From NCBI GenBank assembly GCA_016169945.1, contig JADLSH010000388.1:7948501-8012500 (forward strand): 64,000 nt of DNA, read 5' to 3'. This document shows positions 24,048 through 37,124 of this stretch, piece by piece. A program made the position numbers and the translations under genes. The DNA comes from Trachythela sp. YZ-2020. Taxonomy: Eukaryota; Cnidaria; Anthozoa; Malacalcyonacea; Clavulariidae. The notes under the pieces are model-generated. The model was given only the letters and a program-made list of their open reading frames with translations, ran no database searches and was not told the DNA's origin. Each line of letters starts with the position of its first letter. Position 1 is the stretch's first letter.

Positions 24048-26587
24048 TCAACATCCACAATGGAATTTTGAGTTTTTAACTTTAACCAGTTTCAAGGAAA
24101 GTCCACAACATTTGATATGGTACCATTGGTCACAGTCATCGCATTGAACCCACGAGACAATCTTACCTTCTGGGTTCATACATTTGGTGGCAGAACAAGT
24201 GTCATTGGTTGGTTGTGACACTTGTTTTGATCTTCGTTTTTTCTTCTCTAAAATGGAAAATAATACAAAATTAAAAGATTAGAATAGCTATTCATTCACA
24301 TTGTCTTTCATCTTAGCCTCATTTGCAGATGTCAGTGGGTTCTTGCAAGTTGCAACTGCTGCCTGTGATGGAGACTACTTTCATCTTAGTAGGTAATGAA
24401 TGGAAGTTTATGAATTCAGGGAGTGTTGAGAACAAAGTTCAGCTGGCTGAAAATAATGGTTCAGCTCAGGGATACAAGCATACAGTTACAGTACATGAGG
24501 GTCAGGTACATTTCTGCTACAGTGTAACAGTACATGGTACTATCTGTCTTCTTTGTCAAGCTGAAGACTATTAGAGTAAACGTAGAAATAAATCTTTGGG
24601 AAGACTGTTACAAATCAGGGATGGATTTACTGGGGGGTGCACACCCCTCCCATGCTTGGCCAAGGGGGGGTAATGCAAATTATCAAACAAAAATCAAGTA
24701 TCTAGGCAATCATATTTTTCAAACATTTTCTGACAAGATGACCCCTTGACCCTGCAGGGGTCCTTAGCGATGATTCACCCTGCTTCGGATGCCGGTCGCA
24801 CCCTGCTTCATGACCAGCACCCGCTTAGCACCCTCCCCCCTATCAGATCATGGTGGATCCATCCCTGTTCCAAATTGTCTTATTCCCTGCATGAAAGTGT
24901 AATTGAAGGAAAGTGCAATTTGGGCATGGTACTTTGTTTGTTACCTGGGCTTTTCATGCTTTCGTATTTTTCTTCACAATCAGCATGGCGTCCAGGCAAT
25001 ATTTTTGTGTACTTTAGAGGAAACAAATCTTCATCACTTTCATTCTGTTTGGCAAAACAAGAAGCTGCAGTTGAAGCATATTCTTGCAACATCTTATAGT
25101 CATTAACCTCATTGTTTTCAAAACTCAGCACACGCCTTGTATCATGACCACTTTCAGGCAGCAGGGATGGTGTGGTTGGTGTTTCCAAGAATTTTGACAA
25201 AATGTTTGCTTCATCATCCTGGGTGTTGTCAATTTCAGTAGCATGAAAACTTTCAAACTAGAGGAAAAAAGAAAATTCTCAAAAGTAAAATCCTCAAAAC
25301 AGGATGTTACTATGCTTGGATCCTATAATTCTCAAATTGTTGACTGACCAGTTTATGACACCTTCCACCAGGTTTTCCTCAAGGCTCATCACAATACAAT
25401 TAGTTGTATACAATTCTTATCCTGGCTTATGTTGTTGAGTGAACACACATAAAGATGTTATACAAATTTCACCATACAATAGACACAAACTCACCAAAAA
25501 TTTGAACTCTGTATTTAACTGTTTGTAACAATTGCCACTTTCAAGACATGCTCCTTGCACATGACCAAATATGATCACATCTCCAGGTTTTAACAAAGCT
25601 TCACTAGAAATCTTGATATCATTCACATATGTGCCATTAAGACTAACATCATAGATTTTAAACGTATCCTCACCACACTGGGTCTGCAATCTTGAAATTT
25701 TTGCATGAATTCTCGAGATCAATGCTTTGTTTTTGGATGAAGCAATAAAGAAGTCAACATTATTTTTTGCTCTCCCAATAACTGTGATGTTTTGTTGCAA
25801 TCTACATGGTTGGAATTAATAGGATAAGTTATATATATGATATAAAAAACAAAGTAGGGCATATCTGGGTGCATTGCAGCTCAATGGGTAAATATATATT
25901 TAGATGTTGTTTGTTTGTTTGTTTGTTTGTTTGTTTGTCTGTGATAAAGAGTTTATAAGAGTGCTCAATAATCAATACATGGTGGTACTAGAGCTTTATA
26001 CTATTATTTTCGGTTATCTAAAATTCACAATTTGCCATTACACGGTGTTTCATACACTATTAAAAGCAATATGTAATATATACAAACCGCACAAGATATC
26101 TTTATCAGATTTAAAACATCGAGGCGCAGCCGAGTGTTTTAGATCTGATAAAGGCCGAACTGTAAGGTTGGTATATGACTTCTAAAATGACTCGTTTTGT
26201 ACGCTCACTGGCGTTGGAATTTTGAAGATTGATGTTATCTACGCTGTAAAAATTGAAGGAGAAAATTTGAGCAAGTCTATATCAAATATATAGATCCGCT
26301 ACGGGTCATGAGTTTCCTTTGTATTTTGCCTATGAATAATTAATGAATTTTAGAAATATATATATACAATAGGCTACAAATTGCATATTTGTAAATTTTT
26401 CTATTTAATCTAATTATTTAAATAATGAATATTTTAATAAAATAATTATGAAAATATCATTTGACTATATCAAACTTCGTTTAAACTGATAAACTCACAC
26501 GAAAACGTCAGCAACGTCTTTCATTGTAGCAGGACCACCGATCCTGCGTAGACGATAACAAATCTTGCCATTTATGGATCCCTCCAT
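24048..26587 (-). CDS. TCF19: TCF19-like nuclear protein with FHA domain and PHD finger
   Basis: Four minus-strand exons join in phase: 26587-26499, 25801-25495, 25257-24945 and 24247-24048, giving 302 residues (vertebrate TCF19 is about 345). Residues 10-130 form an FHA domain, a phospho-threonine binder, with ITVIGR, ISRIHAKI (Ser-Arg-x-His core), SLNGTYVN (NGT loop) and LLKPGDVIIFG. A variable polar linker follows. The last 60 residues are a PHD-type zinc finger (TCSATKC, WVQCDDCDQWYHIKC, KFHCGC) that normally reads histone H3 tails. The FHA-linker-PHD order and the N-terminal CYRLRRIGG match TCF19, a growth-regulated chromatin factor. The final zinc pair is C-x-C instead of C-x2-C and sits at the very C-terminus. 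Introns hold a transposon (24616-24867) and a palindrome. Two E2F-like sites precede the start. Confidence 0.88.
24616..24867. mobile_element. MITE-like element in TCF19 intron 3
   Basis: Inverted ends cagggatggatttac / gtggatccatccctg, with G- and C-runs just inside each end (ggggggtgcac / gcaccctcccccc). About 250 bp, no transposase. Confidence 0.7.
25907..25938. repeat. (gttt)n microsatellite
   Basis: About eight perfect copies of a four-base unit in TCF19 intron 1. Confidence 0.95.
26099..26153. repeat. Perfect-type hairpin with 'gaggcgcagccgag' loop
   Basis: Arms ctttatcagatttaaaaca and tgttttagatctgataaag flank a GC-rich loop. It looks like part of a dispersed element in TCF19 intron 1. 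Confidence 0.7.
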
Positions 26588-26628
26588 TTAAAAAACTAGA
26601 TTGATTTTAGTATTTAAATGTTTTTATA

Positions 26629-26652
26629 TTTCCCGCCAAAACCCGCCAATTT
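26629..26652 (-). promoter_or_regulatory. Two tandem E2F-like sites upstream of TCF19
   Basis: On the minus strand the sequence reads ttggcgggttttggcgggaa, two copies of the E2F core (ttggcggga), 42-65 bp upstream of the start codon at 26587. E2F sites are typical of G1/S genes, in agreement with the growth-regulated behaviour known for vertebrate TCF19. Confidence 0.6.
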
Positions 26653-27157
26653 ATGTTTCCATATCCCAAATTTCATTTTCAAAGTAACATTCTGAACTGT
26701 GTTTCGTTTTGGATTTTTAAAAACTTCTTATTCAAAAAATGTCTTCAAGGATGTATACAGATATGTATATATATATACAGATATATCGCAGAGGATATAT
26801 ATTACCTGCAAAATGCAGACCTTTGAAGTTTGAAAACATAGATATAGACCATAAATAATCCATACACCGTGTAATTTTTAAAATAATTTAATTAAAGCAG
26901 ATTTATTAATAAAATATTTTTCAGGTTTGTTTTCATCAGAATGTAGGATTTGTAATGGACAATGGTTGGGTGTATACTAAATGATGATATGACTACGAGA
27001 TTGCGCAACCTGCATCCCTGGCTCTCGCCTCCGTCCACTTCCTCCGTCACGCCCCCTAAATGTCGTAATTTGTGAAATTAAAGTTTTTATTTTTATTACA
27101 CATTTTACATGAATATTATTGTTGAAATTTTAAAACGAAGTTATTTTGGAAAACGGC

Positions 27158-29355
27158 ATGTTGTTAACTAAAACTTTGTTGTCCGTTTCTCAGTGTTCAA
27201 GGTAGGAAAACTTGTATATTTGAGCATGATTTTATAATGAAAACTTCGTTTACAAATTTGCGCACCAGCCTTTATACTATTTCCATGGATTATAAAAACA
27301 CAAATCCATGCTATTACAAAAAATTGTCAGTTCTGGGTTGGGTCATGAATTTTAAAAATGAATTTTAAGAGCTTTGACAAAAATAGAACCCAGAATTGAA
27401 ATTTCACTTTGTTTGGACATTTAGGTCGCGATGTACAACGTCTTGAATATTTACTCTTCCGCAGTAAATTTATACATACAATAAATACAAGATTTAAAAG
27501 TTCAAATATTCATTGTTCTCGCGACCTATTTAAAATGTCCAAACAAAGTGAAATTTTTGGTATAGACTACTTTGAGTGTGAAATTCTGGTTCCATTGTTA
27601 TTACCAAAGCTCTGTGGATATCAAGATGGAAAATTAATGATGGCAAGACAGAACTGTCAGTTTCTGATGTTTCTGCAATGACCACGTGATCATGTCATGT
27701 CAGTTTTGTAAACAATTAATACTATTAGTTAATTTTCAAGAATGTGTGAAGTTTCTCAATCCGAAGTGTTGCAACAGCCATGCAATCAAATCAGGCAATC
27801 TATTATCCACACATGCATTCTTATTGTGGAAAGGTTACAGTATTGCAACCCTAGAAATGTGGTACGACCTGTTCTGTGCATGTACAGATGGGAGTTTCCA
27901 CCTTATTGTCATACAAACAATGTAACTAGGTTGAATGGTTTTGCAAAACCTGATTGCATGTTGCTAAAGCAGGAAAGAAGATATATAGTTGTCACCACTT
28001 TATTCATAAAGTTAATTGATTATTTGGATATAAAAATGTGAACAAAGCTGACACATATGAATGGACTGACATACCACATCTTTATAATTAAAGTAGTCTT
28101 TGCTTCAATTGTATTTATATGCAAGATTATAAGGGAAGGGCCAGATTGAGCTACTGTAATTAACATTGTCCTGAGAGGCTTCTTTACAGTATATTCCATA
28201 AAAATATTACTGACAATTGATATTTATTAGAGTGATCTCAAGATTATGTCACCATGCACTGCCAGTCAATGAACCTTTAACTGACTTGACAAATTCAGAG
28301 ATTAGAACCAATCTCTTAAAAGAACTTCACAATGTTGAGAATGAAGAAATTGAGATACCATGTGTTGTTGGTGGAGAGAAAATATATACTGGAAATATTG
28401 CTTATCAAGTCACTGTAAGTTTACACACCTATATTTATCCTTATTTTGCTCCTAACCCTAAGGTAAATAGTACATAGTAAAAAGCTTGTGTTCAGAAAAT
28501 ATTCTTTTCCAGTAGAATACTGTTTCAATTAATTTTAGCCTTACAGACATCAGAACAGGATTGCAAAAATTCACCTTGCTGATGAGGTTTGTTGAATATT
28601 CAGATGTAATGTTGCTTAAAGGATCATATGATATCAATCTGGAATTGTACTATGTAGACAACATCTTTATTAGTATTTCCATAACTTCTATTTTATTTTT
28701 AGACACTGGTTAACAAAGCAATCAATACATCCTTGGCTGCCAGAGACAAGTGGGAAAATACCCCTCAGGAAGAAAGGTGTGTGTTAAATAGACATTTAAT
28801 TTAACATAGTACATAATATATTATATATGCAGCATTTTTATGCCAGAGAATTTTACTTGTCAAAGAGAAAGTGTTTGCATGGCTTGAACAAGACAATGTG
28901 TGTTGGGCATTTGGGCATTAATGGTAATTGTGATAAATCTTAACTTTTTATCTTAAAAGGTCGGCGATCTTTACAAAAGCTGCAGATTTGTTAACAACAA
29001 AATATCGGTTGTCTTCTTTGGCTACAACAATGGCAGGACAGGTTTGAAATCTCTTTAGATATGATATTTTTCATATTTTTACATCACTAGCATGTAAATC
29101 TATTACCCCTGTAATATAATAACATGTCTATTTAATGTTTTAAGTCCAAGGTTGCAGTTCAGGCAGATATTGATTGTGTTGCAGAGTTGGCTGATTTTTT
29201 AAGGTTCAACTCCCATTATGCTCAGGTAACAATCTTCCAAATACTTTTGACATTTTCTGAAATATGGTATATAAATGGTATATAGATGGTATATAGATTA
29301 TATATGGTATATAGATTTATATGGTATATAGATATATATGGTATATAGATTTGAC

Positions 29356-29386
<31 letters not shown>

Positions 29387-32300
29387 CTGAAATATGCCAG
29401 TCAGGTTTGGGGCTGGATTGGAAACCTCTCTTGAAAGATGAGGCTTGATTCTTGCTTAGAGGTGTGTCTGGCACTCGTCTTGGCAAATAAGACATTGTAC
29501 ACTTATTAAAGTTTCTTATTTACAAATATTTGTTTTAGGGAATTTTGGACAAAATTGAAATTATTCAAACAGATGGAGTAAGAAACAGTATCATGCCCAG
29601 AGGTTTGGAGGTAAAATTGTTTTTGAAAGCTGTTTATATAATCTGTATACAGTATATATAATTTATATACAGTATATATATCATGTTTTTTTGTTATAAT
29701 AATCATGACGAGCTCCATAGTATAAAGAGAATTCTAATTGTATTTTTCAAGGGATTTATTGTAGCAATTAGTCCATTCAATTTCACTGCTATTGGTGGTA
29801 ACCTGGCAACAGGTCCTGCAATACTTGGCAACGTTGTTCTGTGGAAACCAGCTCTGACGACAACAAGAGCATCTTGGTTGGTTTATCAAATAATAGAAGA
29901 AGCTGGTGTACCCCCAGGTACAAAAGAAAAAAAGAAGAGATTGATATATTACAAATTTCATATTAAATATGTGAACATCTTGTTGTCCTGGCAATTAAAT
30001 ATAGTATATCAGTTGGGAATAATTGTTCAATGTTATAACTTCGTATTAAATTATTCTTGTTTTTTAAGGTGTGATCAACTTTCTTCCTTCTCCTGGCTCG
30101 TTGTTTGGTAAAACTGTAACATCATCTCCAGATTTAGCAGGTTTAACATTTGTTGGCAGTGGACCGTAAGTATCTACCGTATCTTTATGATTATAAAATA
30201 TTCATTTATATGAAAAATAATGATGTATCTTATTTTCAGAACTTTCAAGAGTTTGTGGAAACAAGTAGGAAATAATATTGATATATTTAAGTACGTTTTA
30301 TGCAGGCCTTGTAAATCATCTATATAGTGAGTTTCACTGATCAAGTCCTACAACTGACTTACCGTCCATTTACTATGTTTAATCTGAATAAAGAGTCGTA
30401 TGTACTAGGAAGTCACGACAGATGTAGTTTTAGACGTTTAAAAGTCATTTTGTAAACATTTTTTCTCATTTTATAGAACCTATCCACGACTTTCTGGTGG
30501 TGAGTTTCGCGCGTTAGTATTTGTATTAATGAACAATTTGAAAATTATAGTTCATGTATATTGAGATTACAAAACTTATAGAAGCTCCTTTTCACGAAAC
30601 AGTAGCCGGCTAACTTTAATCAAACTAGATAAAAGGCTTTTAGTGGATATTAAGTGGGCCTAAATGTTCTTGATTTTCTACAGAATGTGGAGGAAAAAAT
30701 TTTCACTTTGTTCACGAGACAGCTGATATAGGTAAGAAATACGTGATTTATCTCTTGTACATTGCCAATATTTCAGTGTCACCAACATTAACCGTATTTC
30801 GTATGAACATATTCAGTTAAAACATACGACTTTAGACTATTAACTATCCGTCGTGTACACTCACATTTAAAACACTGCTGAAGATGAATCAGATTTGATT
30901 CAAAATATACAGTTATAAAAATGTGTGTGTTATTATTATGCACTCTTTGTTCGGAATAACATTTATTTTATATTTGCTGAAATTATCAGCCGGAAAAGGA
31001 AACTTTATCATAATCTACTTTCCGTTTGTGTAAACCACAACTATTATAGAAGTTTAATGCTAGATGTAAATAGCGCTGGATCAATATATTTTAATGCTTA
31101 TAGATTTGGTTGTAAATTGTACAATAAGTGCAGCGTTTGAATATTGTGGTCAGAAATGTTCTGCTTGTGGAAGAATGTATGTTCCAGATACACTTTGGCC
31201 ACAAGTAAGTCAAATTATTAATTGTAGGTATGAAAGTAGAAATAAGGAATGATAGAATATAGTACTTTTACATCATCTTCATCTTATCAATCTGCTACAT
31301 CTTGCTAGTGACATAGAAGTGTAGTGGCGATTATCTTTTCATACCTTCGTTCAAAAAAGATGTTTACTTATTGTGGTATAGATAAAAGAAAAGTTGTTGG
31401 AAGCCCATAATGAAATAAAGTTGGGTGAGGTAAACAATGTTTTATGTCGGAGGATATTTTGATATAATTTCACGTTTCAAGTATTGGTGTATTCGAGTGA
31501 AGCCCCTTTACTAACGGACTCTGTATAACGGACATTATGGTCAGGTCCTGATGCTTATTATTGAAACTTCTAAACAACAGACACCATTCCTACTACACGC
31601 GTAAAAACGCACAACTTTGTAACAAACCTGCAGCAGACTTGTCAACAAGATGTGAGATTTTTACGTGTGTACAACTAGCAAATACGTGAAATATTGAAAT
31701 CAGTGTAATTCGTGTGTAAACAACAATTTGCAAACTATGAGCATGAAATTAAAAAGTTTATCTCCATATCACTACAGATTCAGATATGTATTATGTAGGC
31801 TTACGATTCTCTCGTTTACCTACTGACACTAAAGCTCTAAATGTAAAAGGACAAACACCTCGAAACAGCGGACGTACAGCAAGCTTCTATACTTTGGTAG
31901 TTTGGTGTCCGTTCTATACAGAAATACCATTGTATAATGAATGAATTAATTAATTGATGAACGAACGAACGAATGAATGATAATTTATTTAAACACGTAT
32001 AACACCCAGGAGCTTACATAAAAACTCGATCGAACATGCACGTGATAATCTTTCTAGATGTGGTTGAAAATTATTGAATGCGTTCACATAATAGTTAAAA
32101 TTTTGCATCTTCAAACAAAACACCATTTCTTTATCCAACATAATATTGTTGCATTTTATATACATATAGCCTTCAGAGTTCTCAAACTTTTTATCTGCCG
32201 TTATTGACGAACAGGTATTATGCATGGTTACAGTTTCTTTGACTTTTTGATCTTATTGCATTTGACCAGCCTGTCTATAGGAAGTTCTGTGTTCATTTTA

Positions 32301-34207
32301 GGCCTTCGAATCAATTAAAGGATTTATAGATTATGCAAAGGAAAGCGATGACGTCACAATACTTGCTGGTGGAAATTGTGACAAAAGGTTAAATAATCAT
32401 ATTTTTTTATTGATCGTAATACACAAGAAACTTACTCGGATATCTATTTGTAGTGTTGGATATTACATTGAACCAACAATTGTTCAAACTACAGATCCTC
32501 ACAACAAGTTAATGGAGGAGGTAATTCCATTGTTTTCTTCTTGTTTGTTGGATTTTTTTAACATCAAAACTATACATTCAGGAAATCTTTGGACCAGTTC
32601 TTCCAATCTTTGTATATCCTGCAAAACAATATAAAGAAACTTTAAAACTGGTAAGTATATTTTTCATGGAACTTTGATTTAATAAACTTCATATGTATTC
32701 TCTCCTCCGCAGAAGTTTCCAACTTTCTGTCAATTCCTTGAGTTCCCTCACATAAAAATACGGAAAAACGCTGAAAACTTCACGGAATTAACCGAAATTT
32801 TGAAACCTCTGCAGTAGTGCTGGGCGATAACAGGATTTCCATTTCGATACCGAGTACTTGAAAATTGCTATCGGCCGATACCGATACCTATTTCGACACC
32901 AAAAATGGTAAAAAGATTCCGTTTTCGATACCGGAAGTGAGTACTATTAACGCTGGTATCGGTCGCTTCCGATACTTTTCACATTGTGCAAAAGTAGTCT
33001 CCAACAAGCATATTTCCCAGTTATCATATTTAATGCTGAAACTTCAACGTTGCTAACTCCAAAGCATCATAATAAGGAATTTCAACAAGATAAAGCTGTT
33101 TCTTATTGTTTTTTTTGGCTAGTTGTTTGCAGCAAGGTAATTTTTAGTGTTGTAAACTGAAACAGATACAAGTATCGAATGATTTGAAGCGATACCAGGT
33201 CAGTAATCGATACTGATACCGCTGTGCGTGGTATCGAATACCGAGTAGTCCGTATCGCTCAGCACTACTCTGCAGAGGAGAGAGGCATGTGTATTGTATA
33301 TTAGTCTTATTGAGTTAACAAAATTTCGCATGGTTGTATTTCTGTGTACATTTGGATCTGTATGCAGTATTTCCCATTTATATGTACTAATTTTGTCCAT
33401 TTTCATTTTAGGTGAACGAAACGTCAGATTTTGGTCTGACTGGTGCTGTATTTAGTACAGATAAGTAAGCCACCGTATACATGATTTATATACGAGTTTT
33501 GTTATACATTATGAATTTAGTTGATAACCCAGGTGTCTTATCCACCACATTCTTGCTATTTACAACAATCTTCAATTTGAGAGTTTAAGGGACTAATCGT
33601 TTAGATTCACGAGAGCGAGGCTCCCAGGCCAAGGGAGTGTTCGTGACGTAATTATCAAAAGGTGTATTCGTATCAGCGGAACCATTTAGACCATGAGCGA
33701 AAATGTGATGGAAATCTTCCAATATATGAATTCAGCTAATTTGTTCTCATGTGGTCTATTATACACATAATTATTAAATGACAATTTTAATCGCTTGAAT
33801 ACTTTCAAAAATTGTGCAATGTACAATTTACCCGTCGTGTTTTTGAATGTGTTAATTATTTTCTTAATTACTGTTTGGTAATATTATATAGCGTTGTAAT
33901 AGCTGAAGCTCGAGTCATTTTGAAGCAAGCCGCTGGCAACTTTTACATCAATGACAAAGCAACAGGATCAGTAGTCGCGCAGCAACCATTTGGTGGGAGC
34001 AGAATGTCAGGTGTGTGCAGGCTGCTACTCATTTTCAATGACATTGACAATGACATCAATGATCATTGTTTAATACACCTTGTTTATTGTATAGGCACTA
34101 ATGACAAACCAGGATGTTATCTAAATATATTACCTTGGATGTCATCGTTAACTGTCAAAGAAAACCAATTACCTGTTCCAGACTGGAAATATAAATACAT
34201 GAAATAA
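27158..34207 (+). CDS. ALDH4A1: Delta-1-pyrroline-5-carboxylate dehydrogenase, mitochondrial (ALDH4A1)
   Basis: It oxidises glutamate semialdehyde / P5C to glutamate with NAD+, the second step of proline breakdown, in the mitochondrial matrix. Twenty exons join in phase: 27158-27201, 28231-28414, 28539-28586, 28703-28776, 28960-29041, 29145-29225, 29539-29610, 29752-29917, 30069-30165, 30240-30290, 30477-30499, 30684-30731, 31104-31204, 31382-31429, 32302-32387, 32454-32520, 32582-32650, 33412-33464, 33892-34010 and 34095-34207. The product is 541 residues (human 563). The N-terminus (MLLTKTLLSVSQCSRVISRL) is a basic mitochondrial presequence. Landmarks: SPFNFTAIGGNLA, ECGGKNFHFVH (Glu308), GQKCSACGRM (catalytic Cys342), EIFGPVLPIFVYP and NFYINDKATGSVV. 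About 17 residues expected between residue 373 (LGE) and AFESIKG are absent. Confidence 0.95.
27398..27556. mobile_element. Hairpin element in ALDH4A1 intron 1
   Basis: Inverted ends gaaatttcactttgtttgga / tccaaacaaagtgaaattt, continuing with ggtcgcga / tcgcgacc. About 158 bp. A short open frame over it is incidental. Confidence 0.7.
29270..29382. repeat. Simple repeat, atggtatatag and (ta)n
   Basis: Reiterated ggtatatagat units followed by a pure (ta)n run at about 29357-29381, in the intron between ALDH4A1 exons 6 and 7. Confidence 0.9.
31520..31922. mobile_element. Degenerate transposon in ALDH4A1 intron 14
   Basis: Inverted ends tctgtataacggaca / gtgtccgttctatacaga bound about 400 bp with no open frame. 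The element sits in the intron where a conserved ALDH4A1 coding segment is missing. Confidence 0.5.
32808..33285. mobile_element. hAT-like non-autonomous element
   Basis: Inverted ends cctctgcagtagtgctgggc / gctcagcactactctgcaga, of the type seen in hAT elements (cagtagtgctgggcgata). The interior repeats cgataccg motifs on both strands. I could not fix a target-site duplication. It lies in the intron between ALDH4A1 exons 17 and 18. Confidence 0.55.
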
Positions 34208-36190
34208 GGTAAGCTGGCGGAAAAAGATTATCTTGCTCTTGACCGGTTAAAACGTATAGACTCTCCAGTAATAAATGTCCTTAATAATTTGTCTTATTTT
34301 ATCCGATGTTTTTTAAAGCCTGCTGCATGCCTTTTAAAATTTTTGCCACTCCTATTTCTTTCCCCTATTTCTTTATAACTGCGGTTGTTAGGGCGTCGTT
34401 GGGCCCAAATCGAAGGGTTGCTGATTGCTGATCTCCAAAAACTAATATAGAAGACTATTGTCTATATTGGGAAGTGAGGTTTCTAATATATTTTATATTG
34501 TTATTGTTATGTCTTAAATTGGTTTCACTATTTTTTGTGAACCATACGTTATTTTGTACGACAGACTTTAAACCGTTGAAATTTATCAAAGACGTTTAAT
34601 GAAAATGCAATAACACTTAATACGTCGGCCTTGACACGAAATCCTCATCCAATAGCTGTTTAATATTTCATTGATAACTGAAGTGATATTCTCAGATAAT
34701 TTCAGGTAACAGAAAACTTTACCGTAACGTTAACGAACAACGTACCGTTAACGTAAATGTAGGGTTAAGTTGGGGTTAGGGTAACGTTAAACGTTATTTA
34801 TCTTTTTTAAATCTTCTGTTTTAGAAATATAATTGAAATATTCAACTTCTGGTGAACAAAGACATTCAATGTAGACCACTTTCATAATATGTATGGATGG
34901 GTCTCAATATTCTTTTTATATGTGCATGTTAATAAGCCTTATTCTTGGCTTCTTTTCTCTTACTGAAATTCATGAATAGAATTTTTGAACCTGAATGAGG
35001 ATCAGAAGCCTTATTAGAATGCACATAAAATAATATATTTTCTACCGAGCAAATTGATAGTTCCTAGCTTATATGATTTCAATGTGTAATAGATGTATAT
35101 TCAATTTTAAGAATTGTTATGTTACTGAATTTTATTATCTCTAGTTTTGCATCTTTAATTATTTTGACTGCTTACTGATGTTGGAAAAGGATTTGGGACT
35201 GGTTGTATAAAAAATCAAACTCAAAATTACACGAAAATATTGAAACGAGTTCCATAGGGACCGTTCATTTTTTATCTGGCAGGGGGAATGGTGGAATTAG
35301 GGGGTGGGCCATCCCAAAAAAGATGGCTTTAAAAGGGTGGGCCACACAAAAAAATATTGGCAAGGGGAGGGGGGGGCATGCAAAAAACGATTCAGCTGTT
35401 TAGGACAAATATGGCTGCGGCGTGGGGGTGAAATTGGCTCTGATACTTTTAGCTATTTTTGGCGTTAAAAAGCCTCAGTTTACAAAGGCCAACTCGGTCT
35501 ATAGGCAAAAACAAATTAAATTGCTGGGTTGGTACATATTTCTATTAAAACTAATTTTCATCTTTTAGGATATAAATTAGAAAATGATCAAAAATTAAAA
35601 TAAATTCTCTTGAGCCTAGTCCAGGACCTCATGTTTACAACATAAAATGTCGAAGAGTGTTGTTGTTCACAGGTCAAAATATCTACCCTTCAAAAACAAC
35701 CTTAGAAAAAGATTAGGTTATACGCAATAAATAAAAAAGCTGATTTTCACTATACAACGCAACCAAGATACAATGGGGCCAAACCATTAATGTAAAAAGC
35801 ATCCTTTTGAATTCAATGAGCCAATTCTGTTAAATTTATGACAAAATTAGCTTCACTATCAACCAAATGTCTTTTCCTATGTAACTTCAAAGATATAGGT
35901 TCCTACATCTCTTTTAACGAGGTTTAGAGGATTTTAAACACATGCACGATAATGAGACCATTTTGGAGTTACCTCATTAGTTATTCACTGGTAAATTTAA
36001 GAAGAAGGAGAGGTCACTGGTGGCAAATTTGTTTCTAAGGGGCCCTTTCAGGAGCACGATGTGCAGTGCTTGTAATTAATAGTGAAAATCAGGCTTAAAC
36101 TATCTCAAAATTTAAACAGCAGTGAAAGATTTCACGATGCTATCTCAACTGAGCGTATGACAGGCAATCACTGCAGTAGCATACTTCTAA
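34208..36190. other. ALDH4A1 3' flank and repeat debris
   Basis: No gene recognised. 34722-34795 has inverted cgttaacg / gtaacgttaa blocks. 35262-35400 is G-rich with the phrase agggaccgttcattttttat and 'ggtgggcca' repeated, resembling a transposon end. Confidence 0.4.
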
Positions 36191-36197
36191 GCAGTGT

Positions 36198-36378
36198 TGT
36201 AGTCAAGTCCACAAATTACAAGTCCAAGTGCAAGTGCAAGTCCTATACATTCCAGTCGAAGTCCAAGTCCCTTAGCAAAATTATAAGTCCAGCGTTTCCG
36301 AGTCCGAGTCTTGAATATTTCGAGTCTTGAATATTTCGAGTCCAAGTCCAAAATGATAAAGTCCAAGTCCAAAGTGAT
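36198..36378. repeat. Degenerate (caagtc)n hexamer repeat
   Basis: Interrupted runs of aagtcc/aagtgc/gagtcc, densest at 36215-36245 and 36295-36375, with 'gagtcttgaatatttc' duplicated in tandem. Confidence 0.85.
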
Positions 36379-36937
36379 TTGGATATTAACAAACTTTTAG
36401 CAAGATTTTCTTACTCCAAAGATGAATATCACTCCAAGTTGTCACGTATTATCTTGTTGGAGTTGCTTATTGATAGGTATGTATTGAATGTTTATTGTGA
36501 TTGCTGCAAAGGAAGCCAGGCAATGAATGGCTGGCAAGGCTGGTCATTTATGCCTGGTATATATAGAACCCACCCCCCTTAGTTGACCACCATCAGGTTA
36601 GGGGTCACCCCATACTCAAGTTGCCACGCATAACATCGAATTATCACATGTACCCACCTGACATTTTGTCGATTGTGGCACTATTGTTTCAGTGTATTTT
36701 GAAAATTTTATTTTGGTATTCTAATGAAAGAACCTAAATTTTCTACGAGTGTTATATTTGTCGTTATATTGCTTGCAGAATTTGGACGATTTTTTGCTTA
36801 TATCGCTACCGACATTGTAACGTAGATTTTTAAAATGGCAAGTACAATTATTGCAATAATTTCAGGTGCTTATGGGTTAATTTGAGGATAATATTGCCAG
36901 ATTGCCACAAGATAACGTCAAATGATTAAAGGTGAGT

Positions 36938-37085
36938 GTAAAGTCCGTTTTGTTGCCGGTTTGTTTACATTTTAAACACACTATATTTAAAAAATTTAGA
37001 AGATGTTGCATTTTAGTCGAAACAACGCAAAATTTGGGCATTGTTTACATTGCGAGCCATAGCACATGCGCAGAACGGACTTTAC
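36938..37085. mobile_element. MITE-like element with 'gtaaagtccgtt' ends
   Basis: Inverted ends gtaaagtccgtt / aacggactttac bound 148 bp. The interior has internal inverted repetition (tttgtttacatttt) but no coding content. Confidence 0.7.
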
Positions 37086-37124
37086 ATGGTATTTAACTAT
37101 AAAACCCACGAGTCATTCAACGTT

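Noticed and set aside
31989..32225. Minus-strand frame in ALDH4A1 intron, possible retroelement fragment
   Set aside because: It resembles no reverse-transcriptase motif I can name; too short and without flanking element structure.
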